Source: Blasia pusilla (lineage: Eukaryota; Marchantiophyta; Marchantiopsida; Blasiales). From it: a DNA stretch of 64,000 bases. Position 1 is the first letter of the stretch, and every line of letters starts with the position of its first letter. The translations under genes were made by a program, and so were the position numbers. The stretch is taken from assembly GCA_050084515.1 (NCBI GenBank), contig CM114274.1, positions 8,432,001-8,496,000 on the forward strand, written 5' to 3'. Below are positions 49,507 through 61,632 of this stretch, in pieces. The notes beneath the pieces are model-generated. The model was not told the DNA's origin and searched no databases. It saw nothing but the letters and a program-made list of their open reading frames with translations.

Positions 49507-49642
49507 AGATAAATGGTTGCTCTCTTACTTATACCAAAATTCAAGTTGAGCTAGCCAGCATGCTTCCATATTAACTGAAAGGATTCCAACTAAACATAGG
49601 GAGCATATCCAAACATAACATGTGGATAGGAAAAGTATACTT
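49507..49642 (+). repeat. Left copy of a 136-bp direct repeat flanking copia element 1
   Basis: Identical to 54769-54904 except for three substitutions. It ends exactly at the first base of the 5' LTR. Target duplications of copia elements are normally 5 bp. Confidence 0.9.
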
Positions 49643-50178
49643 TGTTGGATTCTCAACATCCACTCCTCTGAGCACCATTAATCTGATCGGCCCCCTTGTA
49701 TGAGGAGAAGCCTAGATTGATGGTTCCAACTTAGACGTCGAAGAAATCATAGTAATATGACGTAGGTGGTTTACGGAGTAGCGTTATTAGGTTTATCTAA
49801 CCCTATATTGCATCAGGGTGCCCCGCACCCTGATGCAATATAGGGTTAATTAATGCAAATTTAATTAATTAATAGGCAATTAATGCAAAAAAATTCTATT
49901 AATAGAAATGAAGAAAAATAGGTAAAAACCCTAGTTTTCCCGAGTAGTCAAATAGTCGGGAGCCGCAGCGGCTCCCGACTATTTCTATTTTCTCACTGAA
50001 ATCTTTACAAAACTTAGAGATACAAAATGGCCTAGTCTGTCCGTGCGCCCACAGAAGAGCTTGGATGGAACCTGAACTGGGAGATAACTCGACATACAAG
50101 AATGCGCTACCGATGCGGCTACATACGAGAATGCGCTACCATGTGAGAAAACAGAAAGTCACTTTCTGTTTTCTCACA
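49643..50178 (+). repeat. 5' LTR of copia element 1, with three long palindromes
   Basis: Starts TGTTGGATTCTCAACATCC and ends TTTTCTCACA. Palindromes: 49798-49848 (24-bp arms, 3-nt loop CCC), 49950-49984 (17-bp arms around one A) and 50141-50179 (19-bp arms around one C, reaching the first base of the primer site). The segment about 49993-50112 is inverted relative to the 3' LTR. Confidence 0.9.
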
Positions 50179-50190
50179 TGGTATCAGAGC
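50179..50190 (+). other. Primer binding site (initiator Met tRNA type)
   Basis: TGGTATCAGAGC directly after the LTR is complementary to the 3' end of plant initiator-Met tRNA, the usual copia primer. Confidence 0.92.
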
Positions 50191-50250
50191 AGTAGGTTTT
50201 CCAGTATTTTGTATCTAGCGATCTAGTGTGTTTGTATAAAATCTTGAGAG

Positions 50251-51255
50251 ATGGCTACTTCTTCGTCAGTTCGTGCTCGCCCTCCTCCGCTGGGTAAAGG
50301 GAAGTTAGATGGGTCTAACTATACGTTGTGGAAGTTCAAAATGAGAACTGTCCTCGAATCATTTGAGATCTGGAAAACAGCCACAGGGGTTGATTCAAAT
50401 CCACAAGCTAGTTTGAGTTCTGCATGTTCATCTTCATCTGGGGATATCGATCCTGTTGTATTGTTGGCATGGAGACGCAGAAACGCTGATGCTCTATATG
50501 CGATTGTCACGAATGTAACTGATTCTGTCATGACTCTCATTCAACATACAACCACTTCTACTGAGGCGTGGAACATTTTGAAGAATCAGTATGAAACGAG
50601 GAATGAGACTCGGATTCAGAATCTGGAGAATTAGCTTACGTCCGAGAAATTTTCAGAAGGAGAAAGCGCGGAGCAATTTTTGACAAGGATCAAGAATCTT
50701 CAAGATCAGATGGCGTCCGTAGGAATTTCAAACTCTAGCAAAGATTTGGCACGTCGGTGCATAAGGATTTTGCCTCCAAGGTATGACTGTTTGGTCATTG
50801 CATTGAATACTCAAGTAAGACCCACGCCGCTTACTTTTGAACAATTTGGTTCAATGTTGGTAGAAGAGGAAATGCGCTTCAAAGCAAGAGAGGGAAGTGA
50901 TGCAGCATTTACTGCCAACGTACAGAGAGGTAGAAATCATGATTACAGTTCAAATATCAAGAAGAAATTTCCAAGAAAAGCCTTCAAATGCTTTTATTGT
51001 GGTAAGCTAGGTCATCTTATCAAAGATTGTAGAAAGAGGAGTCAGGATGAGAAGAACGGTTGTTTAAGACCTAAGAAGGAGTCTAGAAATTCTGTAGAAC
51101 TAGGAGAACATGAAGTAGATGTTTGGGTAGCAATAGAAGAGTTTTGCACACAGGCAGAACATTCCACTAAGTCAAAGAGTGAAGATGAATGGGTGCTCGA
51201 CAGTGGAGCATCTAGGCATATGACCAATCATAAGGATTGGTATAGCTCCTTCTGA
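50251..51255 (+). pseudogene. Copia gag and protease
   Basis: ATG at 50251. The gag N-terminus has LDGSNYTLWKFKMRTVLES, a typical copia block. The knuckle CFYCGKLGHLIKDC (50989-51030) is CX2CX4HX4C. Protease follows with WVLDSGASRHMT near 51190 (Asp-Ser-Gly). A TAG at about 50632 splits gag; protease ends at a stop at 51253. Confidence 0.9.
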
Positions 51256-51386
51256 CCCTCTGAGAGCCCATTGTTGTTCTTGTTGGGAATAATGCAAAGT
51301 GCCCTGTAGAAGGGAAAGGCACGATTTCTTTAGTCTCACAAAAGGAGATGAAAAGAAGTTAAGCGATGTCTTTGTGACGTACTGAG

Positions 51387-52109
51387 TTGAAGCAAAATTT
51401 GATTTCAGTGGCAGTATTATGTGATCGTGACCTAGAAGTTCGTTTCAAGAAAACTGGAGCAGTCATTGAGGATGCCAATGGGAAAGTAGTGGGTGAAGGA
51501 ATACAACGTGGGAATATCTACGAGTTGTATGCTTTCACGACAAGTGTAGGTACAGATCTTAGTAGCAGTAAGTTGTGGCATGAAAGATATGGTCACCTAA
51601 GCTTTCCCCTACTAAGTCAGATGCAGAAATCTGGCATGGTTGCTGATTTACCAACAATTTCTGGAGTGTCGGATACTTGTGAAGCTTGTATGATGGGCAA
51701 GAAACACCGAAAATCATTTCCACAAGAGTCCAGCAATAGGGCAAAGGCTCCTCTAGAGTTGATACATGCTGACCTCTGTGGTAAAATGAGAACAGTGGCA
51801 TTAGGTGGTTCTTCCTACTTTTTTTTAGTTGTCGATGATTATAGTAGGAAGATGTGGGTGTATTTCCTTCGTGATAAGGCAAGTGCTTTTGGAAAATTTA
51901 AAGTATGGCACAAGCTGGTTGAGAATGAGACAGGAAAGAAGGTACAAAAGCTTCGCACAGATCGAGGAGGAGAATTCTTATCACAGAATTCAACAAATAT
52001 TTGGGGAGCATGGAATCAAGCGACGTTAACCACGGCACATACACCACAACAAAATGGAGTTGTTGAGCGTCGAAACCGTATTAATCGGTGGAGATGGCAA
52101 GATGTATGA
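51387..52109 (+). pseudogene. Copia integrase
   Basis: The pre-integrase block LWHERYGHLSF with CEACMMGKK forms HHCC. The core has HADLCGKMR, YFFLVVDDYSRKMWVYFLR and RTDRGGEF, the first two Asp regions, then the TTAHTPQQNGVVERRN block with the catalytic Glu. It enters the genome-insertion step. The frame is lost near 52090. Confidence 0.9.
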
Positions 52110-52269
52110 TGAAAGCAAAAGGTTTTGTGAAGGATTTTGGGTGAAGATGTTAATCTTGCCAGTATACATTCTAAACGAAGTGCTACCAAGTCGGTGCAAG
52201 GCATGACTCCTCATCAATCATATACTGTAAGGTACCATCGGTCCAACATTTCAAGACTTTTGGTAGTGA

Positions 52270-53481
52270 GTGTTTTGTACATATTCTGAAGCATCCAGAC
52301 AAGCCGAGTCCAAGAGCAGAAGTGCATCTTTATGGGATACTGATGATGAGTCTAAAGCTTATCGCCTTTGGTGTCTTGAGGAAAAGAAGATGCTTGTGAG
52401 TCGTGATGTGGTGTTCCAAGAACAGCCTCGTCAAGTGGCGGATATCAGTGGTCCGTCCACATTATCATCAAACGAAGAGATAACCCACCAGAGCACACCA
52501 CAAATGTTTACACCAGATCATCAAGAAGAAGAATTTGGTGATGATTACAAAGAGCAACCTGCCCTTCCACTACGGTCGTCATACCCTAAGTGGATAAAGC
52601 AGCTCTTAGAAGGTAAGGATCCACCAGCAACTGATGAAGTTGTTACACATCCAAGAAGATCCAAGAGACTAGAGGAGCAGAATAGAGCTTCCGCACATCT
52701 CGTCAACATGGCCTTGATGACAGAGGTCTTGAAGGTGGAAGAGCCATCATGCTTGGATGAGGCCCTTGCTCATCCTCAATGGAGAGAGGCCATGCAGATG
52801 GAGATGGACGCTATTCAGAGGAATGAAACTTGGACTTTGGTTGAAAAGCCAAAGGACAGGAAGATAATACGCACCAAGTGGGTGTACAAGACCAAGTACA
52901 AGTCGGACGGTATATTGGATAAATTCAAAGCGAGGCTGGTCACACAAGGATGCTCACAAATCAAAGGTTTTGACTACTATGAGACTTTTGCTCCTACTGC
53001 AAGGATGACAACCATTCGAATTGTTCTAGCGGTTGCAGGAACAAGACGTTGGTCTGTATACCAATACGATGTGAAGTCTGCCTTTTTGAATAGGAGTCTC
53101 AAGGAGGAGGTATATGTTTATCAACCACCAGGTTTTGAGACACCCGGATCAGAAGAGAAAGTTTGTTTACTTCATCGAGCATTGTATGGGTTGAAGCAAG
53201 CCCCAAGGATATGGTATCAACGAATAGATACATTCTTTCGAGAGAAGGGTCTCATCAAGAGTCCGTGAGAAGAAAATTTGTATGTCTTTTGCGAAGATGG
53301 GATGTATATGTTGATAGTCCTGTATGTGGATGATCTGATCATCACAAGAGACCACAGTAAGAAAATAGAGGAAATGAAGGGAGTGTTGAAATCTGAGTTT
53401 GAAATGTCAAATTTAGGTCTTCTGCACTACTTTATAGGGCTGGAAATTTGGCAACAGTCAGATTCTATTTTTCTCTCTTAG
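52270..53481 (+). pseudogene. Copia reverse transcriptase
   Basis: WTLVEKPKDRKIIRTKWVYK, DKFKARLVTQG, YDVKSAFLN, LHRALYGLKQAPRIWYQ and the catalytic YVDDLIIT (near 53324) are in order. One TGA at 53266-53268 and a TAG at 53479 interrupt an otherwise collinear frame. Confidence 0.92.
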
Positions 53482-53502
53482 TAGAAGTATGCGAGAGAAA
53501 TC

Positions 53503-54263
53503 TTGAAGGCATTCGGGATGACCGAGTGTAAGGCAGTGGTCTCGCCAATGGAGGTAGAGTTGAAACTCTCGATGGAGGATGTTTCACCATTGGTAGATGA
53601 AAAGTTGTATAGAAAGCTTGTAGGCAGTTTGATATTTTTGTGTAACAGTAGACCAGACATTAGCTTTGCTGTGGGAGTGTTGAGTAGGTTCTCAACTAAG
53701 CCTCGTGAGAACCATTGGAAGGCAGGGATGTGTGTGTTGAAGTACATCAAAGGCACTATCGAGTACGGCATCACCTATGAAGCAGGGATGGAAATGACAG
53801 GTTTTTGTGACTCGGATTGGGCAAGAGATTCAGATTCTCGAAGATCACTTTCGGGTTATTGCTTCTTGATAGGATCAGGTGTGGTGTCATGCGTCAGCAA
53901 GAAGCAACCTACATTGGCTCTTTCTTCTACCAAGTAGAGTACAAGGCGGCTTGTTATGCTTCTTGTGAAGTAGTATGGTTGAGATGAATATTGGAGGACA
54001 TAGGAGAAGCACCATAAAGTGCTAGTGTAATGTGGTGTGACAATCAGAGTTGCATTGCCATAGCACATAATCTTGTGTTTCATGCTCGTACGAAGCACAT
54101 AGAGATCCAGTATCACTTTGTTCGTGAATTTATCGAGAGAGAGGTTTTGAAGTTAGTCTATTGTCCAACAGAGGATAACCGTGCAGACATCTTCACGAAA
54201 GCTTTGAGCGGAGATCAGCTTCACCGACATCTAAAGGGTCTTGGCATAGGTCCAAGACAGTAG
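53503..54263 (+). pseudogene. Copia RNase H
   Basis: RPDISFAVGVLSRF, GFCDSDWARDSDSRRSLSGY, WCDNQSCIAIAHN and ADIFTKAL are standard copia RNase H blocks. Frame breaks between 53935 and 54030. The polypurine tract GAAGGGGGGG at 54284-54293 follows. Confidence 0.9.
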
Positions 54264-54293
54264 TCCACATGAGAGTGGATATTGAAGGGGGGG

Positions 54294-54758
54294 TGTTGGA
54301 TTCTCAACATCCACTCCTCTGAGCACCATTAATCTGATCGGCCCCCTTGTATGAGGAGAAGCCTAGATTGATGGTTCCGACTTAGACGTCGGAGGAGTCA
54401 TAGTAATATGACGTAGGTGGTTTACGAAGTAGCGTTATTAGATTTATCTAACCCTATATTGCATCAGGGTGCGGGGCACCCTGATGCAATATAGGGTTAA
54501 TTAATGCTAATTAATTAATAGGAAATTAATGCAAAATTTTTCTATTAATAGAAACGAAGAAAAATAGGTAAAACCCTAGTTTTCCCGAGTGGTCAAATAG
54601 TCGGGAGCCGCAGCGGTAGCGCATTCTCGTATGTCGAGTTATCTCTCAGTTCAGGTTCCATCGAAGCTCTTTTGTGAGCGCACGGACGGACTAGGCCACT
54701 TTTTATCTCTAAGTTTTATAAAGATTTCAGTGATTTCGTCACTTTCTGTTTTCTCACA
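54294..54758 (+). repeat. 3' LTR of copia element 1
   Basis: Starts TGTTGGATTC right after the polypurine tract and ends TTTTCTCACA. The loop of the first palindrome is GGG instead of CCC, and the segment 54615-54733 is in opposite orientation to that in the 5' LTR. It is followed by ATGGTATCAG, a remnant of the primer-site sequence that normally follows only a 5' LTR. Confidence 0.9.
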
Positions 54759-54768
54759 ATGGTATCAG

Positions 54769-54904
54769 AGATGAATGGTTGCTCTCTTACTTATACCAAA
54801 ATTCAAGTTGAGCTAGCTAGCATGCTTCCATATTAAATGAAAGGATTCCAACTAAACATAGGGAGCATATCCAAACATAACATGTGGATAGGAAAAGTAT
54901 ACTT
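54769..54904 (+). repeat. Right copy of the 136-bp direct repeat
   Basis: Begins AGATGAATGGTTGCTCTC directly after the primer-site remnant and ends AAAAGTATACTT, where host sequence continues. See 49507-49642. Confidence 0.9.
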
Positions 54905-55571
54905 CTTTCATCAAATCCATATATATTGGGGATTTTCTTATCCCCCCACATTATTCTCATTTGATCATTAAACAACACATGGATTCATGGCACTAGTTGA
55001 AAAAAGTTACCACTTAATCAACTTCGCTCCCAAAGTAGCCCGTTATGGTTGAATTTCATTTTTGGTAGCCCTAAATGCTCTTCAATATACCTCCAACCGC
55101 ATCCAATATTGACAAGGATTGTAGCATTTCCAACAGCATTTGAAATTTCTTTTTTCATCAGTGTGAATCTCTTCGACTAGATACACAATCTTTGGAGTCA
55201 ACCCCAACATCCATGGCACTTCAATTTATCAATCAAAGTCTAGATGAATCCTCTGCTTCAATTAGACTAATGTTGCATACTACCTTACATAGAATATTCT
55301 TCTTCAATGAACATATCGTATCCTTCAGGTTCGCAATTAGTTTGGTAGAAAATTTTCCCCTCTTTGTATCAACTACAAGAAATTATGCTCTATCTTTTTG
55401 GAGTGAGAAAGTGACCCATATGTGATCTCCATTGCATCTGCATTTGGTGGAGAAGTCTATTCTATATATGGCATCCATATCTACCATAAAGCACAAATAA
55501 GTTTTATGAGGAATTCTCATGACAAACCATTCCTTCATATAACTTGCGCAAGGCAACGCAATAGACCGATA
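54905..55571. other. No gene seen
   Basis: Host sequence between two copia elements; no motif recognised. Confidence 0.5.
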
Positions 55572-55728
55572 TGTTGGAATATGTAAATGGCAAAAAGCCA
55601 AACGTAAACACTGCAAGCCAACTTTAATGGCTGCATACTACAAAGATCACTTAGCTACTTATGTATTAAATAGACCACATAATAATAATAATAATAATAA
55701 CAACTCAAACTTTATGCTCAAATAAACA
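55572..55728 (+). repeat. 5' LTR and primer site of copia element 2
   Basis: TGTTGGAATATGTAAATGG at the start matches the LTR at 62554. An (AAT)n run lies at about 55680-55700. TGGTAGCAGAG at 55729-55739, directly after the terminal CA, is one base from the usual TGGTATCAGAG primer site. Confidence 0.75.
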
Positions 55729-55809
55729 TGGTAGCAGAGTTGGTTACATGTGAGATCTCTAATAGATTTCTCATGTGCTCAAATTGAACTAGTTGTTTGA
55801 GTTCTCACG

Positions 55810-58074
55810 TGTCACGACCCTCATAACCAAACCAACACCAAATAGGCGCCAAGCGGAACATCAAAACTCAAGTGGATTCACGTTGCGATGATCACGCTTT
55901 GGATAGGCTTTTGGAAAAGTCTCTTGGAAAAGTCCAAGAGACAAAACGCGGAACAGAGTTATGTGTTTCATGCATTAGTGGTCGCGACTAGGAAACCTAG
56001 ACCAAACGCAAACCAAGACTTGAGATGAGTTGAGTCTTGGAAGGTTGGTTGCCAAAGAGGTGAGAACCAATTTTGGAACACGACTAGCGTTTGGGGAATT
56101 TGACTGTGTTTTGGACCATAACGTTTAGCCCCAAGATACATTCGTAACAAGTAAGGGCGATTTTGGAAATTTTATGTTGAGATGCTTCCAACGCACCAAA
56201 GATCTCAGCAAACGCATAAGTACAGACTGAGATATTGGCCTAAAACGACTATGAGAGCAATCGGGTTGAGGGCCAATTAGAGAGGCCCGGGTGTTGTAAT
56301 GTATAAGAGTTTCTATTTTACAGTCGTTTAATAAGTTCGATCCCCAAGAGGATCATTGTTTGATGAAAAGAGATTTCAAAATTACAATTATGTTGTAATA
56401 GTTGTATTTAAATGTGTATGAGTTATATTCAATGTCTTATCAATATATTCGGATCTTGCTTAGTACCAAGGGGTCTTTTCTCAATTCTCTCTAGTGGAAT
56501 TGACAGCATGCTGAGGTAGATTTCCTCTCGATATCAAGAAACCTCACAGACACCTCAACATGAAAGCTGACTTCTCCTACTTTCGGAACTCAATCCGTCT
56601 CGGCAGGCTACTCTCTGTCAAACAGATTTCCTACAATCTTTATGTTGATTATTCCATTGATGAGAAAGGTTCGCCTGATTCACTCTTCACTCTACAGACC
56701 CAAAAAGAATACTCAGACATAAGTATCCCACATCACAATGAATGAATGATTGCTTTACTACTCCATCAAGAATGAGAAAGCTTCAAAGTGTATACAAGCT
56801 CGAGAGGGTACTACTCCCTTGCTCGGACCATTCCTACAGCATAAGGACTTCGTAAGAGAATGATGATTATGGCTTCTGTCTTGCTTCTTAAATACTCGCT
56901 CGAGTAGGAGTGATCCAAAGATTCGAAGCGTTCTTGATGAAGCTGGTGTCTTTTCACCATTTGTAACTACCTAGATCTATGGTTCTCTTAGCTTTTCCTA
57001 CGATCCCTATGAATCCGCAAAACAAAACTGTCCTAACTATCTGTCTGATACAAAGGGTCGCGCCCTTTCCTAGTCTAACTGTTTTGACGGTGTGTCGCTT
57101 GAAATCACAGTCATTCTTAGCTTCGCTTCGCTGAACTTCTTGAGGACAAAGCGCTCCATTCTTCGTTCTTGTTTAAGATGCTTTGTGCTTCGTACAAGAG
57201 CAAAGTACTTCTTTCTTTTCTTCTTCCTGCTTTGTTATGCTTCGTTATAGAGCGAAGTACTTCGTAGACAGAGCTTCGTTGAGCTTTGTTAACGTTCCGA
57301 AGCTTCTTGCCGAGTCTTGAGACTTCGTTATTTTATTCTCCTCTCCTCTTAGACAAATCCTTGATTTTCTATCTCTCTGCCTTGTCCTTGGAGCTTCTTG
57401 ATTCACTTTAATCTTACTCATTCCTCCTCATAATAATAAATAATAATCAAAATCATAATGTACAAGAGTCTTCGTTGAATAAAAAGATATATTTCTTCAA
57501 AAGTACAAAATTGTGGGTATCATAGGTGTCTTTCCCTAAAATTAGGGAATCTGGGAGATCCCCAGAAGTACTAGTAAGGGAGGAGTCTCTCCAAGAAGTC
57601 TTGAAACACGAATCCCCACTTTGAGCACCAAACGGCGTCTCAAGGGCACGGGATGGAACGGGAGTTTGGCGTTGGAACTCAAAACCCAAACTTGATCCAA
57701 GGGAGTAGACTTTGTACGCCACACTTGGATTCCGACCCGTGATTTGTTTGTGTGAGTCTCGGTTAGGGACTCATTGGATGTCCATTAGACAGTTGGAACT
57801 GCCAATGCGAAGCGCTGTTTGAGGTTCCTGAACCAACTAGAAAGTCTGTCCCAAGTCTTTCGAGACTTGCCTGTGTTGTAAACCGCAAAACTAGGAAGGA
57901 TGAGCTTGATGAGAGACCGAGACGAGAACTCAAAAAGTTAGCCCGCTGATTGATCCAAGACCCAACTAACTAGAGTGCGTGTTTGGATGCAAATCAACGT
58001 TGAGAGCGTGACCTACTGAACGCACGCTTCCTCAAAAACCAAGATTAACGTTCAAGGAGAGTAGGCGCACGACA
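55810..58074 (+). mobile_element. Solo LTR, same family as 4395-5423, with internal insertion
   Basis: TGTCACGACC...GGCGCACGACA, flanked by perfect TCACG duplications (55805-55809 and 58075-58079). Removing the 1230-bp insertion and its 5-bp duplication leaves 1030 bp, matching the 1029 bp of the other copy. Confidence 0.92.
56295..57524. mobile_element. 1230-bp insertion of unknown type with GGTGT target duplication
   Basis: Comparison with 4395-5423 shows the solo LTR interrupted here; GGTGT stands at 56290-56294 and 57525-57529. The insert begins TGTAATG and ends TATCATA, so it could be a solo LTR with a mutated last CA. It has no recognisable protein; 57110-57330 is rich in CTTCG and CGAAGTACTTCG-like motifs. 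Confidence 0.8.
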
Positions 58075-58182
58075 TCACGTGAGTTACTTCCTACTCCCTA
58101 GAGTGTTACCCACATATGGAGAGAGAATAAGATAGAACTTTGAAGCCTTCTCATATGGATAGACATCAAAGGACGTACACAG

Positions 58183-58808
58183 AGTTGTCGTGCGCATACA
58201 CATCGCTACACAACATACATCGCTGTCACCGAATACACACACAAACACGCACGATCCCATGCTAACTCATGGCATCCAAACAACGAGACAAGAAGTACCA
58301 AAATATCTCCAATCTACACAATCTCACACCATAGCTCTCAAAGATGTGCACCCTCTCTCATGTCAAACCAAACCCACTCTCCTAATGAGAGGCTTGGGTT
58401 ACACTCACAAGGCAAGGGACCATAGCTCCGCCGCCTCATGCCAAGAGGTTCAACAAAGAGAGAATGAGCTCTCAAGTTCTCTCTCCTTGGGATATATACC
58501 CCTCCCCTCTCCCAAGCTCTCTCCATGGTAACCTATTCTCCCAAGCCACCTCCTCCTTGGCTCTTGACCTGATGTAGGAGGTGAAAGGACACTTACCAAA
58601 AATAAAAAGTCTATCATATACTCAAAATGGTACTTACCTAAAATAGTAAGTTCCTCAATATGGCTCCAAATGAGCCAAAACGAAGGGGAAACCTGCTCTC
58701 TCAGGTTTCCCGAGGCCTCAGCGGGTCATCCTCGACCTCCTAGGCTTGTCCTCCACTACTCTTGAAGACGCTCTACTAGATCTCACCGATCTATCCTAAA
58801 GGACGTGA
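58183..58808 (-). mobile_element. Solo LTR of the Ty3 element 2 family
   Basis: Homologous over its whole length to 37375-38020. With ends AGTTGTCG and GACGTGA it is flanked by CACAG at 58178-58182 and 58809-58813; with the TG...CA ends (58186-58810) no duplication is seen. The true ends are therefore uncertain by two or three bases. Confidence 0.8.
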
Positions 58809-59374
58809 CACAGCTGAAAGAATTAGGGACAAACATCAAGCTGATAAAGGAGGAAAAGGCAAAGAGAACTAGCATAATAAGTCAATCATATGCACGCAGA
58901 GAAAAGTAACAAGATTGGAGTGAGCACCTATCAATACCAAAGATGACCGTCTTACCAATAACATTTTGAGTGAGAACCACAAACTCGATGAGAGTAACTA
59001 CAACACTTGGCAATACACGATGAAGGCAATTCTTATAGCATCTAATCTTTATAATATAGTTGATTGCACGAAAGAGAAGACCTCCAACATGGATGCTCAA
59101 ACACAAAAGACTTCGATAAGATAGATTAAAAGGATCTTGGAATCTTGATGATATCAACAAGAGATTCCCAAATCCCTCACCTACAACATACAAAGACCTC
59201 CGAGGAAGCTTGGACGACACTTGAAAGGGCTCATGCTAGTACGAGCATGACCAGAAAATTGGCATTGTAGAGGAAAATTTACTCAATGAAGATAAGCTTG
59301 ACCTTTACTATGTATTCTCACCTTCTGGATTCTAATGATATCAGCGAGAGATTACCAAATCCCTCACCTAAAAC

Positions 59375-60300
59375 ATGCAAAGACCTCCAATAAAGCTTGG
59401 ATGGTACTTAAAGTGGCTCATGCATCCATGCTGGCGCGAGCATGATAAAAAATTGGCATTGTACAGGCAAATTTACTCAATGAAGATAAGCTCAACCTTG
59501 ACTATGTATTCTCAACTCACCGCTTCGAAGGAGTTAAGAGGCAATTTGGAAAAATTCACGGTCTCAATTTATGATGAAACCATGGCAGCCACCATGATGA
59601 ATAGTGTGGCCCATGACTCTTATGGGGATTTCATAAACTCTCTAGCCATGAGGGAAAATATGCATACCTTTCTTGAACTTTTTACCCTCATACTTGACGA
59701 AGAGAGGAGATGAAATGACCTTCTTGCCCAATAAGGAAGAGATTCGGGACCTAGTGCTTTATTTAGCCATAAGAGAGGGGCATTCTCCTATCAATATGAA
59801 GAAAAGAGATCACAAGAGCATAACACATCCGGACCAAAGGCCCAAAACTTCCGCACCACCATGAAGAAGTTCAATTATGAGACCTATAGCATCGTTGGCA
59901 AGAAAGAGTGCACAAGACGTGGTAAGATTGGTCATGATTCAAATTAATGTTGGTATAGTAATGATCGTAATTGACCAATGAGACCACAAGAAAATTAAAG
60001 AAGGTTGCTCGTCGAGAGTGCACAAAGTAGTCGAGCACTCACACCAGAAAGTGAAAATGATGCTTGTGCACTTATCTCTTCATTGGTCCACAAACCAAGT
60101 GGAAAAGTGGTTTATTGATAGTGGAAACCACATAATCAAGCATAAAGTTTGGTTCACATGTTACAAACCTTTGATGAATGGACGTGAAGAATCAATGGAA
60201 GATGGCTCCATCCATTCTAATGTTGGGAAAGGAGATGTACAAGTGACATTGCCCTTGGTGAAGATTATGCGATCAAGGATGTGTGGCATATCCTAGTCTT
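59375..60300 (+). pseudogene. Copia element 2 gag and protease remnants
   Basis: Gag has LTASKELRGNLEKFTVSIYD followed by MMNSVAHDSYGDFINSL and LDEERR, a common copia gag pattern. The block 58980-59230 precedes it and 59280-59460 is a partial duplication of 59160-59290. Protease is marked by VEKWFIDSGNHIIK near 60110 (Asp-Ser-Gly). Stops and frameshifts throughout. Confidence 0.7.
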
Positions 60301-60489
60301 AACACGAAACCTCATTTCCATCGGCCAGATCACCGAAACAAAGACGATGAAGGTTGTCTTTGATTCTACGGGATGCGAGCTCCTACGAGAGGCCAAAAAC
60401 TCTATCGTTGCAAAAGGAGTAAGAAATGAAAAACTTTACTAACTTCTTAGCAAGCCAAATCCTCAACTATTTTTAAATCTTCGAGTCAA

Positions 60490-61372
60490 TAACAAGTTTG
60501 GCACAAACGAATTCGACACTTCAACACCAAAGGCCTCAATTTGTTAAGCAAAGACAACATGATTGCAAGACTACCGATTTTGAGTGGAGAGCTATCTACT
60601 TGTGACACATGCTTACGCGGAAAGAAATCTAGGCAAAATTTTGACAAAGAGACCTTCTGGAGGGCTTCTACTCCTCTCCACGCAGTCCACCTAGACCTTG
60701 GAGGACCCATTCAAACAAATTCACTATTTGAGGCAAGCTACTATACTATTAGTTGATAAGTATTCAAGATTTTTGTGGGTTTACTTCTTGCGACACAAAT
60801 CCAATGAGTTGGGTGTACTCAGGAAAATTATTACCATGATGAGAACTCAATCTACCATAGTAGTGGAATCCTTGGATCTACACCTTAGTCAACTATCCTT
60901 AGAAGTGAAGATGATACGATCGGACATAAGAGGTGAATTCATAGGGAAAGAATTTGAGAAAAAAATTTGTCCTCATGGCATCCGACATCAACTTACAACG
61001 GCCTATATCCCACAAAAAAACGGTATTTTTGAGAGGAGGAACTAAACCGTTGTCAAGATGGCGAAATGCATGCTAAAAGGGCAAGATCTACCCAACTATC
61101 TCTGGGAAAAGGCCATGAACAAGGCTATCCACATCTTAAACAAGTGCCCAACAAGGGCTTTGGTGGAGAAAACACCTAAAGAAGTCTTAACTAGTGTCAA
61201 ACCAATCATCACATACCTTCGTATCTTTGGTTGTGGAGCTAATGCACATATACCCAAAGAAATGAGAAGAAAAATTGATGATAAAATTTTACGATGTCTA
61301 TTCATTGGCTATGGCACTAGAGAGAAGGCTTACATGCTCTTCTCCCAAGAAAGCATCACAAGATGTTCCTAA
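60490..61372 (+). pseudogene. Copia element 2 integrase
   Basis: VWHKRIRHFN and CDTCLRGKKSRQNF form the HHCC part; LDLGGPIQTNS, then IRSDIRGEFIGKEF and ITYLRIFGCGANAHIP follow the copia integrase order. The usual NGIFERRN block is at about 61020. Confidence 0.8.
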
Positions 61373-61632
61373 GTCATAATGTCTTATTTGATGAAGATAC
61401 TCCTCACTTGGAAGCACACCAATCAAATGATCGCAAGTGGCCTCAAACCTCTAACCTCGAGGAGTACAAAAATGAATCTGACACGGATTCACCATCTTCT
61501 GGGCTCATAACTCATTTTGATCCATCATCAACCTTTGGTGAAGGCGAGCAAGTATTAGACCTAGAACACTCACTTCCGATTCTACCTCTACGAACGTGAA
61601 GTCGACAACGACAACGTCCCTCTAACTTATGG

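Larger units (their letters stand above)
49643..54758 (+). mobile_element. Ty1/copia retrotransposon, nearly complete
   Basis: The order is 5' LTR, primer binding site, gag, protease, integrase, RT, RNase H, polypurine tract, 3' LTR, the copia order with integrase before RT. It is 5.1 kb, within the usual size. Stops at about 50632, 51253, 53266 and 53479 and frameshifts near 51260-51390 and 52090-52270 inactivate it. The two LTRs are about 97% identical in their first 180 bp but contain inverted internal segments. Confidence 0.93.
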
